A DNA stretch of 64,000 bases from NCBI GenBank assembly GCA_030657355.1, contig CP131056.1, positions 4,050,501-4,114,500 on the forward strand, written 5' to 3'. The position numbers and the translations under genes are program-made. Positions 54,215 through 62,265 of this stretch are shown here, one piece after another. How positions within the stretch are numbered: position 1 is the stretch's first letter; each line of letters opens with the position of its first letter. The DNA comes from Radicibacter daui (GTDB taxonomy: Bacteria > Pseudomonadota > Alphaproteobacteria > Radicibacterales > Radicibacteraceae). Under the pieces are notes generated by a model that saw only the letters and a list, made by a program, of their open reading frames with translations, had not been told where the DNA came from and ran no database searches.

Positions 54215-54676
54215 ATGCTGCGCCTGCATGCCAGCTGCGTTGCCCTTGAGAGCCAGGCGATTCTGCTCCTCGGCCCCTCCGGCAGCGGCAAATCGGACCT
54301 TGCCCTGCGGCTGATTGCGGCAGGTGCCGGATTGGTGGCGGATGATGTGACGGTGGTGGAAGCGGTCGGCGACGGTACGCTCGCCGCCTTTGCCCCGCCG
54401 CAGACCGCCGGGCTTATCGAGGCACGCGGCCTCGGGATCCTGCGGCTGCCGGAGTGCGGGCGGGCGACAGTCAGGCTCATCTTGCGGCTGGCCGCTCCCG
54501 GCGAGCAGATCGAAAGATTGCCGCACCGCCGCGAGGAAACACTTGAAGGAGTAGCCCTGCCCGTGGTCACACTGGCGCCTTTCGAGGGGTCGGCGGTCGC
54601 CAAGGCGCAGTTTGCGCTGCAAGCGGCGCTCGATCCGGGCCTTTGTCACACAGGCGCTCTGGAGAAACCCGAGTGA
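54215..54676 (+). CDS. hprK: HPr kinase/phosphorylase, short alphaproteobacterial form
   Basis: A 153-residue kinase domain: Walker A in ILLLGPSGSGKSDLALRLI (about residues 17-35), the acidic residues in LVADDVTVVEA and the later RGLGILRLPE (HprK family loop). The N-terminal domain of Gram-positive HprK is absent, as in other alphaproteobacteria, where the short form phosphorylates HPr and acts in regulation. It overlaps rapZ by 4 bases, followed by EIIA, HPr and EI genes. Confidence 0.93.
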   Translation: MLRLHASCVALESQAILLLGPSGSGKSDLALRLIAAGAGLVADDVTVVEAVGDGTLAAFAPPQTAGLIEARGLGILRLPECGRATVRLILRLAAPGEQIERLPHRREETLEGVALPVVTLAPFEGSAVAKAQFALQAALDPGLCHTGALEKPE

Positions 54677-55599
54677 GCCAGCCGAGCGATAGCGATACCG
54701 CAACCGTGGACCGCGCCGCCTCGCCCTCTTCCCGGAAGCCGCAGAACGCGGCACGCCAGATCGTCCTGGTCACCGGCCTTGCCGGGGCCGGCATGACGAC
54801 GGCGCTGAAGACGCTTGAAGACCAGGGTTACGAGGTTATCGACAATCTGCCGCTCGGCCTTATCCCGGCTGCAGCCCAGCGCAGCGAGCTGTTCAGCCGC
54901 CGTCTTGCCCTTGGTGTCGACACCCGCACCCATGATTTCGGCATCGACCGGCTGGGCCAGGTGGCGGACGAGTTGCGCGGCCTGCCGGATGTCAGCCTGA
55001 GCGTGCTGCTGATGGTGGCCGATGCCGAGGTGCTGCAGCGCCGTTTTACCGAAACCCGTCGCCGGCACCCGATGGCGCAGGACCGCCCGCTGATGGACGG
55101 CATCCGCGCCGAAATGGCGCTGCTGGAGCCTTTGCGGCGTATCGCCGATCTGGTGATCGACAGCTCGCAGATGACGATTCACCAGTGCCGCGCCCTGATT
55201 GCCGGCCATTTCGCCGAAGACAACGCGGCGACACTGCGCGTGTGCACCACCTCCTTCAGCTTCAAGCACGGCATCCCGCGCGATGCCGACCTGCTTTTCG
55301 ATGTGCGTTTCCTGCGCAATCCGCACTGGGAACCGGCCCTGCGCCAGCACACCGGGCGGGATAGCGATGTGGCCGCCTATATCGAGGATGACCCCGACCT
55401 TCCCGATTTTCTTGCCCATCTCAAGGCACTGCTGGAGCCGCTGCTTCCGCGTTACCGCCAGGAGGGCAAGGCCTATCTCACTATCGCCTTCGGCTGCACC
55501 GGCGGGCAGCACCGCTCGGTCTATCTGGCGGAAACGATGGGGCGCTGGGTGCGTGAAAAGGGTTATGACTGCACGATCCGGCATCGCGAACTGGACTGA
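54673..55599 (+). CDS. rapZ: RapZ-family nucleotide-binding protein with altered Walker A
   Basis: A 308-residue protein starting at GTG, overlapping the hprK stop (GTGA) with GGAG 8 bases upstream. The N-terminal P-loop domain reads IVLVTGLAGAGMTTALKTLEDQGYEVIDNLP: the Walker A lysine is methionine. The rest is standard: TRTHDFGIDRLG, TRRRHPMAQDRPLMDGI and the C-terminal RNA-binding domain with FSFKHGIPRDADLLFDVRFLRNPHW and IAFGCTGGQHRSVYLAE. In E. coli RapZ guides GlmZ cleavage for glucosamine-6-phosphate control. Here it belongs to the regulatory PTS operon. Confidence 0.95.
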   Translation: MSQPSDSDTATVDRAASPSSRKPQNAARQIVLVTGLAGAGMTTALKTLEDQGYEVIDNLPLGLIPAAAQRSELFSRRLALGVDTRTHDFGIDRLGQVADELRGLPDVSLSVLLMVADAEVLQRRFTETRRRHPMAQDRPLMDGIRAEMALLEPLRRIADLVIDSSQMTIHQCRALIAGHFAEDNAATLRVCTTSFSFKHGIPRDADLLFDVRFLRNPHWEPALRQHTGRDSDVAAYIEDDPDLPDFLAHLKALLEPLLPRYRQEGKAYLTIAFGCTGGQHRSVYLAETMGRWVREKGYDCTIRHRELD

Positions 55600-55736
55600 C
55601 AGGCGATGAACCGGCAAATGCAACGGGACAAAAACGACAAGAACCGATGGGCACCTGCCGCAAGGCGGGACGAAAAGACAAGAAACAGCCCGGCCGGCAG
55701 TGCCGGGCGAAAAGATCATGAGGGGTTGAAGGGCAG

Positions 55737-56138
55737 ATGATCGGTATCGTCCTTGTGACGCACGGCAGGCTGGCCGACGAATTCGTCGCCGCCCTGGAGC
55801 ACGTGGTGGGACCGCAAAAACAGGTGCACACCGTCTGCATCGGGCCGGAAGACGACATGGAGCAGCGCCGTCAGGACATCCTGGCCGCCGTGTCGGAAGT
55901 CGACACCGGCGATGGTGTCGCCGTGCTGACCGACATGTTTGGCGGCACGCCGTCCAACCTTGCCATTTCCATCATGGAAAAGGCGCATGTCGAGGTCGTG
56001 GCCGGCATCAACCTGCCCATGCTCATCAAGCTTGCCAGCGTGCGCAACGCCGAGTCCCTCAAGGGGGCGGTGGTGGCCTGCGCCGATGCCGGCCGGCATT
56101 ACATCAACGTCGCCTCTGCGCTGCTTTCGGATAGCTGA
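55737..56138 (+). CDS. PTS EIIA component, mannose type (PtsM-like)
   Basis: A 133-residue EIIA-Man domain. The phosphorylated histidine is in MIGIVLVTHGRLADEFVAAL (H9), and VAVLTDMFGGTPSNLAISIM is the conserved dimer and active-site loop. There is no linked EIIB, EIIC or EIID gene, so it is regulatory rather than a sugar importer. It is 5 bases before the HPr gene. The 137-base gap after rapZ may carry an internal promoter. Confidence 0.93.
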   Translation: MIGIVLVTHGRLADEFVAALEHVVGPQKQVHTVCIGPEDDMEQRRQDILAAVSEVDTGDGVAVLTDMFGGTPSNLAISIMEKAHVEVVAGINLPMLIKLASVRNAESLKGAVVACADAGRHYINVASALLSDS

Positions 56139-56143
56139 AGCTC

Positions 56144-56440
56144 ATGTCGCAATCGCAAGGGCTGGGTGAGAACATGCAGGAACGGGCGGTCACCATCCGC
56201 AACCGGCGCGGCCTGCATGCCCGCGCCTCCGCCAAATTCGTGAAGCTGGTCGAAGGCTTCGATGCCGAGATCATCGTCGCGCGTGGCGATACCGAAGTAT
56301 CCGGGCTCTCGATCATGGGGCTGATGATGCTGGCCGCCGGTCCGGGCACCGATCTGATGCTGCGCGCCAGCGGCAACGAAGCCGTGGCCGCGCTCGATGC
56401 GCTTGCCGAACTGATTGACCGGCGCTTCGACGAGGATTGA
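56144..56440 (+). CDS. HPr family phosphocarrier protein
   Basis: A 98-residue phosphocarrier. RNRRGLHARASAKFVKLVEGF contains His25, phosphorylated by EI. SGLSIMGLMMLAAGPG includes the serine that HprK would modify. An internal ATG at 56174 would give the usual 88-residue length (MQERAVTIRN), and GGTGAG precedes it, so the first 10 residues may not be translated. It transfers phosphate from EI (next gene) to the EIIA encoded just upstream. Confidence 0.95.
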   Translation: MSQSQGLGENMQERAVTIRNRRGLHARASAKFVKLVEGFDAEIIVARGDTEVSGLSIMGLMMLAAGPGTDLMLRASGNEAVAALDALAELIDRRFDED

Positions 56441-56445
56441 GGTTC

Positions 56446-58218
56446 ATGGTTCGCAGCGACAGCACGCGCGAAATATCGCTGCACGGGCTTGGCATTGCCC
56501 CGGGCATCGCCATCGGACCGGCCTATCTGGTCAAGCCCGGCGTCGAGAGTGTCCCCTATTATAACCTGATGCCGGACGCCGTTGCCGATGAACTGGCGCG
56601 CCTTGAGGGCGCTGTTGCCAAGTCGCGCAAGCAGATCGACCGGCTCAGGGAAAAATCCTCGGCCCTGCCGCAGGCGGCGGCGGAGGAAATCGGCTTCCTA
56701 CTCGAGGCGCATGCCAGCATGCTCGGCGGCTCCCGCCTGATGCGCGGCATCACCCGCCGCATTTCAGAGGAGAGAATCAACGCCGAAGCGGCGGTGGTGG
56801 CCGAAATCCAGGTGATCGCCGACAGTTTTGCCGGCCTTGAGGACAGTTATATCGCCTCGCGCGCCAAGGATGTGCGCGAGGTTGGCATGCGCGTGGTGCG
56901 CAACCTCATCGACTATACCTACAAGGCGTTTTCGGGCGTTCCGCTCGGCAGCGTCATCCTGGCCGAGGAACTGACGCCGGCCGATACCGCCCTGCTGGAC
57001 CCGGCCCGCATTGCCGGCCTTGCCACCGTGCTGGGCGGCGCCGAAGGCCACACCGCCATCATGGCCCGTGCCCTTGGCCTGCCGACGGTGCTGGGCATCG
57101 CCGGCATCGTGGAAAGCGCGCACACCGGCGATACCATCATCGTCGATGGCGGGCGCGGCATCGTGGTGCTCAACCCTTCGCCGGAAAAGCTGGCCGCCTA
57201 TCGCGAGGAAGCCGTTGCTCTCGACAAGGAGCGCCGCACTCTCAAGCGCCTGCGCAAGCTGCCCGCCATCAGCCGCGACGGGGTGACGGTTACGCTGCGC
57301 GCCAATATCGAACTGCCGAGCGAAGCCGCCAATGTGATCGACAGCGGCGCGGAGGGCGTAGGGCTGCTGCGCACCGAGTTTCTGTTCATGAACCGGCGCG
57401 ACCTGCCGGGCGAGGACGAGCAGTACCAGGCCTATCGCGCCATCGTGGAAAAGATGGCCGGCATGCCGGTCACCCTGCGCACGCTCGATGTCGGCGGAGA
57501 CAAGCTGGCGCCGGCCTTCGGGCATGAAAGCTTCAGCAGCGACAATCCGGCGCTTGGCCTGCGCGCCATCCGCCTGTCGCTCAAGGAACCCAAGCTGATG
57601 GAGGCGCAGTTCGCCGCCATGCTGCGTTCGGGGGCGCATGGGCCCATCCGCATCATGCTGCCGATGATCAGCCGGCTGGAAGAGTTGCGCCTTGCCCGCG
57701 CCTCGCTGATGCGGGTTGCCCGGCGCCTCAAGCGCAAGGGCGTGCCGATTGCCGATCCGCTGCCGCCGCTCGGCATTATGATCGAGGTTCCGGCGGCTGC
57801 ACTTTCGGCCGAGGGTCTGGCCACTCAGGCCGATTTCTTCTCCATCGGCACCAACGATCTCATCCAGTACACCCTCGCCATCGACCGGTCGGACGAGCAG
57901 GTGGCGCATCTTTACGATCCGCTGCACCCGGCGGTGCTGCGCCTGATCCAGATGACGACGCAGGCGGCGCTTACCGCGCGCATTCCCATTGCCGTATGCG
58001 GCGAGATGGCGGGCGATCCCCGATTCATCCCGCTGCTGGTCGGCCTTGGCGTGCGCGAGCTTTCCGCCTCTCCGCCCAAGATTCCGTTCATGAAGCGGCG
58101 TATCCGCAATCTGGCCGTCTCCGGCGCGGTTGCCCGTGCCCGCGCCATTCTCGAGCAGCCGGACAGTGCAAGCATCGCCCAGCTGCTGGATGAGTTTAAT
58201 GCCGGCGAGGCGGATTAG
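56446..58218 (+). CDS. ptsI: Phosphoenolpyruvate-protein phosphotransferase (EI of the PTS)
   Basis: About 590 residues. The N-terminal HPr-binding/phospho-His domain contains the active histidine in LGGAEGHTAIMARALGLPTVLG. The C-terminal PEP-binding barrel contains GVGLLRTEFLFMNRRDLPGEDEQYQAY and IPIAVCGEMAGDPRFIPLLVGLGVRELSASPPKIPFMK. There is no N-terminal GAF domain, so it is not the PtsP form. ATG 56446 has GAGG in front; a TTG at 56437 overlaps the HPr stop. Last gene of the PTS operon. Confidence 0.95.
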   Translation: MVRSDSTREISLHGLGIAPGIAIGPAYLVKPGVESVPYYNLMPDAVADELARLEGAVAKSRKQIDRLREKSSALPQAAAEEIGFLLEAHASMLGGSRLMRGITRRISEERINAEAAVVAEIQVIADSFAGLEDSYIASRAKDVREVGMRVVRNLIDYTYKAFSGVPLGSVILAEELTPADTALLDPARIAGLATVLGGAEGHTAIMARALGLPTVLGIAGIVESAHTGDTIIVDGGRGIVVLNPSPEKLAAYREEAVALDKERRTLKRLRKLPAISRDGVTVTLRANIELPSEAANVIDSGAEGVGLLRTEFLFMNRRDLPGEDEQYQAYRAIVEKMAGMPVTLRTLDVGGDKLAPAFGHESFSSDNPALGLRAIRLSLKEPKLMEAQFAAMLRSGAHGPIRIMLPMISRLEELRLARASLMRVARRLKRKGVPIADPLPPLGIMIEVPAAALSAEGLATQADFFSIGTNDLIQYTLAIDRSDEQVAHLYDPLHPAVLRLIQMTTQAALTARIPIAVCGEMAGDPRFIPLLVGLGVRELSASPPKIPFMKRRIRNLAVSGAVARARAILEQPDSASIAQLLDEFNAGEAD

Positions 58219-58434
58219 CCCTTGAGGAAACAGCAGCTTTTGTGAAGACGGGGAGAGTTGCGTGTGACGCAGGCCGGGAAAGCTTCATGTCGGTCTTGAT
58301 CGCCCGGCTTTTCAGGTTTATCGAACCTCTCTTCCGTTTTGTTATTTAATAACCCGACTGACAGTCAAAGAGGCTCCACGGCAGCGCCGAAAGGCGGCGC
58401 CCGCCGGCAAGGAAGCCCCTGGATGAGGACGAGG
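58219..58434. other. Gap between ptsI and leuC with a possible terminator
   Basis: 216 bases. GCCGGG...CCCGGC arms about 58273-58314 are followed by TTTT, a long-loop candidate terminator for the PTS operon. After it, AT-rich sequence (58320-58360) probably holds the leuC promoter. No leader peptide rich in leucine was seen. Confidence 0.4.
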
Positions 58435-59844
58435 ATGACCAAGCCGCGTACGCTTTTTGACAAGATCTGGGACAGCCATCTGGTGACGCAGCAGGATGAT
58501 GGCACCACCATCCTCTATATTGATCGCCACATGGTGCACGAAGTCACCAGCCCCCAGGCTTTCGAAGGGCTTCGTATGAGCGGCCGCAAGGTCCGCCGTC
58601 CGGAACTCACGCTGGCGGTTGCCGACCATAACGTGCCGACCTCCGACCGTGCCCAGGGCATCGCCGACGAGGAAAGCCGCATCCAGGTCGAGACGCTGGA
58701 GAAGAACTGTGCCGATTTCGGCGTCACCTACTTCCGCATGAACGACAAGCGCCAGGGCATCGTGCACATCGTCGGCCCCGAGCAGGGCTTCACCCTGCCC
58801 GGCACCACCGTGGTGTGCGGCGACAGCCACACGGCAACGCACGGCGCTTTCGGTGCGCTGGCCTTCGGCATCGGCACCTCCGAGGTCGAGCATGTGCTGG
58901 CGACGCAGACGCTGCAGCAGTCGCGCCCCAAGAACATGCGGGTGACGGTGGAAGGCAAGCTGCCTGCCGGCATCACCGCCAAGGACATGATCCTCGCCAT
59001 CATCGGCAAGATCGGCACCGCCGGCGGCACCGGCTACGTGATCGAATATGCCGGTGAAGCCGTGCAGGCGCTCTCCATGGCCGGCCGCATGACCATGTGC
59101 AACATGTCGATCGAAGGTGGCGCCCGCGCCGGCCTGATCGCCCCGGACGAGACCACTTTCGAGTACCTCAAGGGCCGCCCGATGGCCCCGCAGGGTGCCG
59201 AGTGGGATGCCGCCGTTTCCTACTGGAAGACCCTGCCGTCCGACGCCGGCGCCGCCTACGACAAGGAAGTGGTGCTGAAGGCGAGCGAGATCGTGCCGCA
59301 GGTCACCTGGGGCACGAGCCCGCAGGACGTCGCTCCCATCGACGGCACTGTGCCGCACCCGGATGATTACAGCGACGAAGGCCGCCGCAAGGCGATTGCC
59401 CGCTCGCTCGACTATATGGGTCTCAAGGGCGGAGAGAAGCTGGAAGAGGTGAAGGTCGACAAGGTCTTCATCGGCTCCTGCACCAATGGCCGCATCGAGG
59501 ACCTGCGCGAGGTCGCCGGCATCGCCAAGGGTCGCAAGGTCGCCTCCAGCGTCTATGCCATGATCGTGCCGGGTTCGGGCCTTGTTAAGGAACAGGCGGA
59601 AGCCGAAGGCCTCGACAAGATCTTCATCGAGGCCGGCTTTGACTGGCGTGAGCCTGGCTGCTCCATGTGCCTTGCCATGAACGCCGACAAGCTGGAGCCG
59701 GGCGAGCGTTGCGCCTCCACCTCCAACCGCAACTTCGAAGGCCGTCAGGGCCGCGGTGGCCGCACCCACCTGCTGAGCCCGGCCATGGCGGCGGCCGCTG
59801 CCATCACCGGCCATCTGTCGGATGTGCGCAAGCTGGCGATCTGA
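58435..59844 (+). CDS. leuC: 3-isopropylmalate dehydratase large subunit
   Basis: A 469-residue 4Fe-4S aconitase-family enzyme isomerising 2- to 3-isopropylmalate in leucine synthesis. The start [17 protein letters not shown] is typical, with [32 protein letters not shown], and the cluster cysteines are in [13 protein letters not shown] and [12 protein letters not shown]. An ATG 12 bases upstream (58423, AAGGAAG in front) is also possible. The small subunit leuD is not adjacent. Confidence 0.98.
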   Translation: MTKPRTLFDKIWDSHLVTQQDDGTTILYIDRHMVHEVTSPQAFEGLRMSGRKVRRPELTLAVADHNVPTSDRAQGIADEESRIQVETLEKNCADFGVTYFRMNDKRQGIVHIVGPEQGFTLPGTTVVCGDSHTATHGAFGALAFGIGTSEVEHVLATQTLQQSRPKNMRVTVEGKLPAGITAKDMILAIIGKIGTAGGTGYVIEYAGEAVQALSMAGRMTMCNMSIEGGARAGLIAPDETTFEYLKGRPMAPQGAEWDAAVSYWKTLPSDAGAAYDKEVVLKASEIVPQVTWGTSPQDVAPIDGTVPHPDDYSDEGRRKAIARSLDYMGLKGGEKLEEVKVDKVFIGSCTNGRIEDLREVAGIAKGRKVASSVYAMIVPGSGLVKEQAEAEGLDKIFIEAGFDWREPGCSMCLAMNADKLEPGERCASTSNRNFEGRQGRGGRTHLLSPAMAAAAAITGHLSDVRKLAI

Positions 59845-59851
59845 TCACGGC

Positions 59852-59873
59852 GGCGCTCCGTAAAAGGAGCGCC
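59852..59873 (+). terminator. Small hairpin after leuC
   Basis: GGCGCTCC (59852-59859) pairs perfectly with GGAGCGCC (59866-59873) around a 6-base loop, 7 bases after the leuC stop. It has no T run, so it is more likely a stabilising 3' hairpin than a terminator; the real terminator follows. Confidence 0.5.
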
Positions 59874-59884
59874 ATGATTAAAGA

Positions 59885-59925
59885 AGGCCCGGCCGCCTCC
59901 CCTGGTGGCCGGGCCTTTTGTTTTG
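59885..59925 (+). terminator. Intrinsic terminator after leuC
   Basis: An 11-bp stem (AAGGCCCGGCC at 59885-59895 and GGCCGGGCCTT at 59908-59918) is followed by TTTGTTTTG. It ends the leuC transcript. Confidence 0.92.
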
Positions 59926-59958
59926 CATGGCCCACGGCAAACAGGCGGGGAGCAACCG

Positions 59959-60318
59959 TTGTACCTCTCCATCACCGGCCTTCGCCTGCGCTCGCCCTGG
60001 TACGCACCCCGCTTCTACTGGCACGCCATCCGCAGCACGCTCCAGGCACAGCGCGCTGAGGGAAACCTTTATGTGTCGGTCAAAACCATCGACGGCGTGC
60101 GCCATACGGTGACGGCCTGGCGCGATCGGGAGGCCATGCGCGCCTTCCTGATCCGGGGCGCCCATCTCGGCGCGATGCGTGCCTTCGGCGCCATTGCCAC
60201 CGGCAGCACGCTGGGCTTCGAGGTCGACCGGATTCCGGACTGGGCAGAAGCCCGTAAAATCTGGGAAGAAAAGGCGCGAGACTATGCGCCCGGAAGCCAT
60301 CGGCCGACCGGTTCATAA
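59959..60318 (+). CDS. Conserved-looking small protein, possible dimeric alpha-beta barrel fold
   Basis: About 119 residues from a TTG codon at 59959 preceded by GGGGAG at the right distance. Sequence outline: YLSITGLRLRSPWYAPRFYWHAIRSTLQAQRAEGNLYVSVKTIDGVRHTVTAWRDREAMRAFLIRGAHLGAMRAF. The strand, helix, strand pattern with W and H residues resembles antibiotic-biosynthesis-monooxygenase-like (ABM) proteins and related DUFs, but no catalytic role can be assigned. An upstream in-frame ATG at 59905 lies inside the terminator and is rejected. Confidence 0.7.
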   Translation: MYLSITGLRLRSPWYAPRFYWHAIRSTLQAQRAEGNLYVSVKTIDGVRHTVTAWRDREAMRAFLIRGAHLGAMRAFGAIATGSTLGFEVDRIPDWAEARKIWEEKARDYAPGSHRPTGS

Positions 60319-60338
60319 CGCGTGATTTTCAGGAAAAC

Positions 60339-60413
60339 TGGAGCGGGCGATGGGAATCGAACCCACGACATTCAGCTTGGGAAGCTGACGTTCTACCTCT
60401 GAACTACGCCCGC
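60339..60413 (-). tRNA. tRNA-Gly (anticodon CCC)
   Basis: Read on the minus strand, the cloverleaf is complete: acceptor GCGGGCG/CGCCCGC, D arm GTTC..GAAC, anticodon arm TCAGC-TTCCCAA-GCTGA giving CCC, T arm with TTCGATT, discriminator T and encoded CCA (60339-60341). It reads GGG codons. Accessory DNA begins on its 5' side. Confidence 0.95.
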
Positions 60414-60498
60414 AACGTTGGTTTGATTACCTTTTCGGCGTGGCGGCTTCAAGCGCAAACCTTCTTAATGCCACTAAGCAGAAGCACTATTAGTCGGT

Positions 60499-60897
60499 AT
60501 GACCGAGCACGGCTCGCGTCACCACTGATCTTTAATTGTGTTGAGGGCAAGTCGGACGAACACCAAGCCTCAGATTAAACTGCAGCGCGCTTTACATGCG
60601 ATGGATTATCGTCATCGGGCGCACCGCCGCAACCTGATTGGATCGCTTGATCTCAATCTTTGCTGCACGGCGAAAGGCCATCCTTGTTTATGGCGGCTTC
60701 TGGCATGGACACGATTGCAAATGAGGCAAGGACTCTAAAATCCCGCGCCTAGTACTGGCTGCCGAAGATAGAGGCAAATAAGGAGCGTGACAGGCGAGCG
60801 TTAACCAAAGAGAGAGCCGTCGATGGTTATCTGGCCGTGCAAGCTGCGCGACCCGTCGTCCAGAGTCGTGTGCGTTGTCGCCTTCCTCAATATCTAG
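60499..60897 (+). pseudogene. vsr: Decayed very-short-patch-repair endonuclease gene (vsr)
   Basis: Joining frames recovers most of a Vsr protein. It starts MTEHGSRHH, then a TGA at 60526, then in the same frame RASRTNTKPQIKLQRALHA and YRHRAHRRNLIGSLDLN. Shifting frame at about 60658 gives FAARRKAILVYGGFWHGHDCK (the FWHGHDC metal motif), with a TGA at 60722. Another shift near 60750 gives YWLPKIEANKERDRRALTK. A last shift near 60820 gives MVIWPCKLRDPSSRV to a stop at 60895 (Vsr proteins have VVWECELR here). Vsr nicks T:G mismatches created by 5-methylcytosine deamination. It lies directly upstream of the methyltransferase gene, the usual position for vsr. Confidence 0.85.
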
Positions 60898-60960
60898 GTT
60901 TCGGTGGGCAAATCGCGATGCCCACGATAGGTTGCCAAGACGCATCAACGGAGGGGCAGA

Positions 60961-62265
60961 ATGACGCGGCCTATCGGAATCGACCTATTCGCAGGCGCAG
61001 GCGGAATGAGCCTCGGCTTCGAGCAAGCCGGCTTCGACGTAGTTGCTGCAGTCGAGATCGACCCTGTTCATGCTGCAATCCACAAGTTCAACTTCCCCGA
61101 CTGCGAGGTCATCGCCCGTTCCATCACCAGCCTGACAGGCGACGAAATTCGCTCGCTCGCAGGCATCGACGACCGTGACATTGACGTGGTGTTCGGTGGC
61201 GCCCCTTGCCAAGGGTTCTCGATGATCGGGCAGCGCGCCCTTGACGATCCTCGCAATTCGCTTGTGCTCGATTTCGTGCGGATCGTCGATCAGTTAAAGG
61301 CAAAGACCTTTGTCTTTGAGAATGTCAAAGGTTTGACGGTTGGCAAGCATCGCAAGTTCCTCGTTGAGTTGATCGAAGCTTTCGAGGCCCGAGGCTACCG
61401 CGTGCGCCGAGAGTGGAAGGTATTAAACGCAGCCGACCACGGGGTGCCACAGGATCGAAAGCGTTTCATTCTACTTGGCGCGCGTGAAGGCACACCGCTT
61501 CCCGACTACCCTCTACAGGCAACGCACGCGGCTGGAACGACGAACTGCGGGAGCCCGAACGGCCCAACCTGCCAAGACGCACTTGGCGACTTACCTGATG
61601 CTGAGAGATTCGACGCTTTGCTCACTTCTGACGAAGTCTCAGTAGACTCGTTCGGAGAACCGAGCGCCTACGCGAAAGAACTCCGCTGCATCAGCAACAA
61701 CGCTTGGCACTTCGGTCATCCTAGGATCTGGGACCCTACGCTACTGACTTCCAGCTTACGCACCGACCACACCGAGATTTCCCGACGCCGTTTTGCTGCA
61801 ACCGAACCCGGCAAGATCGAACCGATCTCGCGCTTCTTCAAGCTCAAGCCCAACGGTGTGTCCAACACCTTGCGGGCTGGTACAGACGCGTCACGCGGTG
61901 CGTTCACCAGCCCGCGCCCCATCCATTATGCATTTGCTCGATGCGTTACAGTGCGCGAAATGGCTCGCCTTCATGGCTTCCCCGACTGGTTCCGCTTGCA
62001 CGAGACCAAATGGCATGGAGCGCGGCAGATAGGGAACTCGGTCCCGCCACCACTTGCCCGCGCTATCGCAGGTAAGGTGATCGAGGCTTTGGGCGTTAAT
62101 CCGACGCGCCCAAGTGTTTCTGTGGCTTTGGGCAACGATGCCTTGCTGCGCATGGACACGTCGCAAGCCGCCGCCTTCTGGTCCATCGAAAATCCCATCG
62201 GGCGGCGGAATCGTAAGAGCGGCGCGACGAAGCGGAAGCAACACGAGATCGAGGCGTCACTTTAG
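60961..62265 (+). CDS. DNA (cytosine-5) methyltransferase, type II
   Basis: A 434-residue C5 methyltransferase with all main motifs in the normal order: I IDLFAGAGGMSLGFEQAGF (about 7-25), IV GGAPCQGFS (catalytic C83), VI FENVKGL, VIII QDRKRFILLG, IX ARLHGFPDWF and X QIGNSVPPPLARAIAGKVI. The region between VIII and IX is the target recognition domain; its specificity cannot be read by eye. GGAGGGG precedes the ATG. The last about 60 residues are a basic tail. It overlaps the convergent endonuclease gene by 4 bases. Lower GC and different codon use than the core genes suggest transfer. Confidence 0.95.
   Translation: MTRPIGIDLFAGAGGMSLGFEQAGFDVVAAVEIDPVHAAIHKFNFPDCEVIARSITSLTGDEIRSLAGIDDRDIDVVFGGAPCQGFSMIGQRALDDPRNSLVLDFVRIVDQLKAKTFVFENVKGLTVGKHRKFLVELIEAFEARGYRVRREWKVLNAADHGVPQDRKRFILLGAREGTPLPDYPLQATHAAGTTNCGSPNGPTCQDALGDLPDAERFDALLTSDEVSVDSFGEPSAYAKELRCISNNAWHFGHPRIWDPTLLTSSLRTDHTEISRRRFAATEPGKIEPISRFFKLKPNGVSNTLRAGTDASRGAFTSPRPIHYAFARCVTVREMARLHGFPDWFRLHETKWHGARQIGNSVPPPLARAIAGKVIEALGVNPTRPSVSVALGNDALLRMDTSQAAAFWSIENPIGRRNRKSGATKRKQHEIEASL

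Noticed and set aside
58342-59814. A 490-codon minus-strand frame over leuC
   Set aside because: Antisense of leuC, with His/Gly/Ala-rich shadow composition.
60837-61178. A plus-strand frame entering the methyltransferase gene
   Set aside because: Its first part is an out-of-frame reading of the vsr remnant and its second part is a shadow of the methyltransferase.
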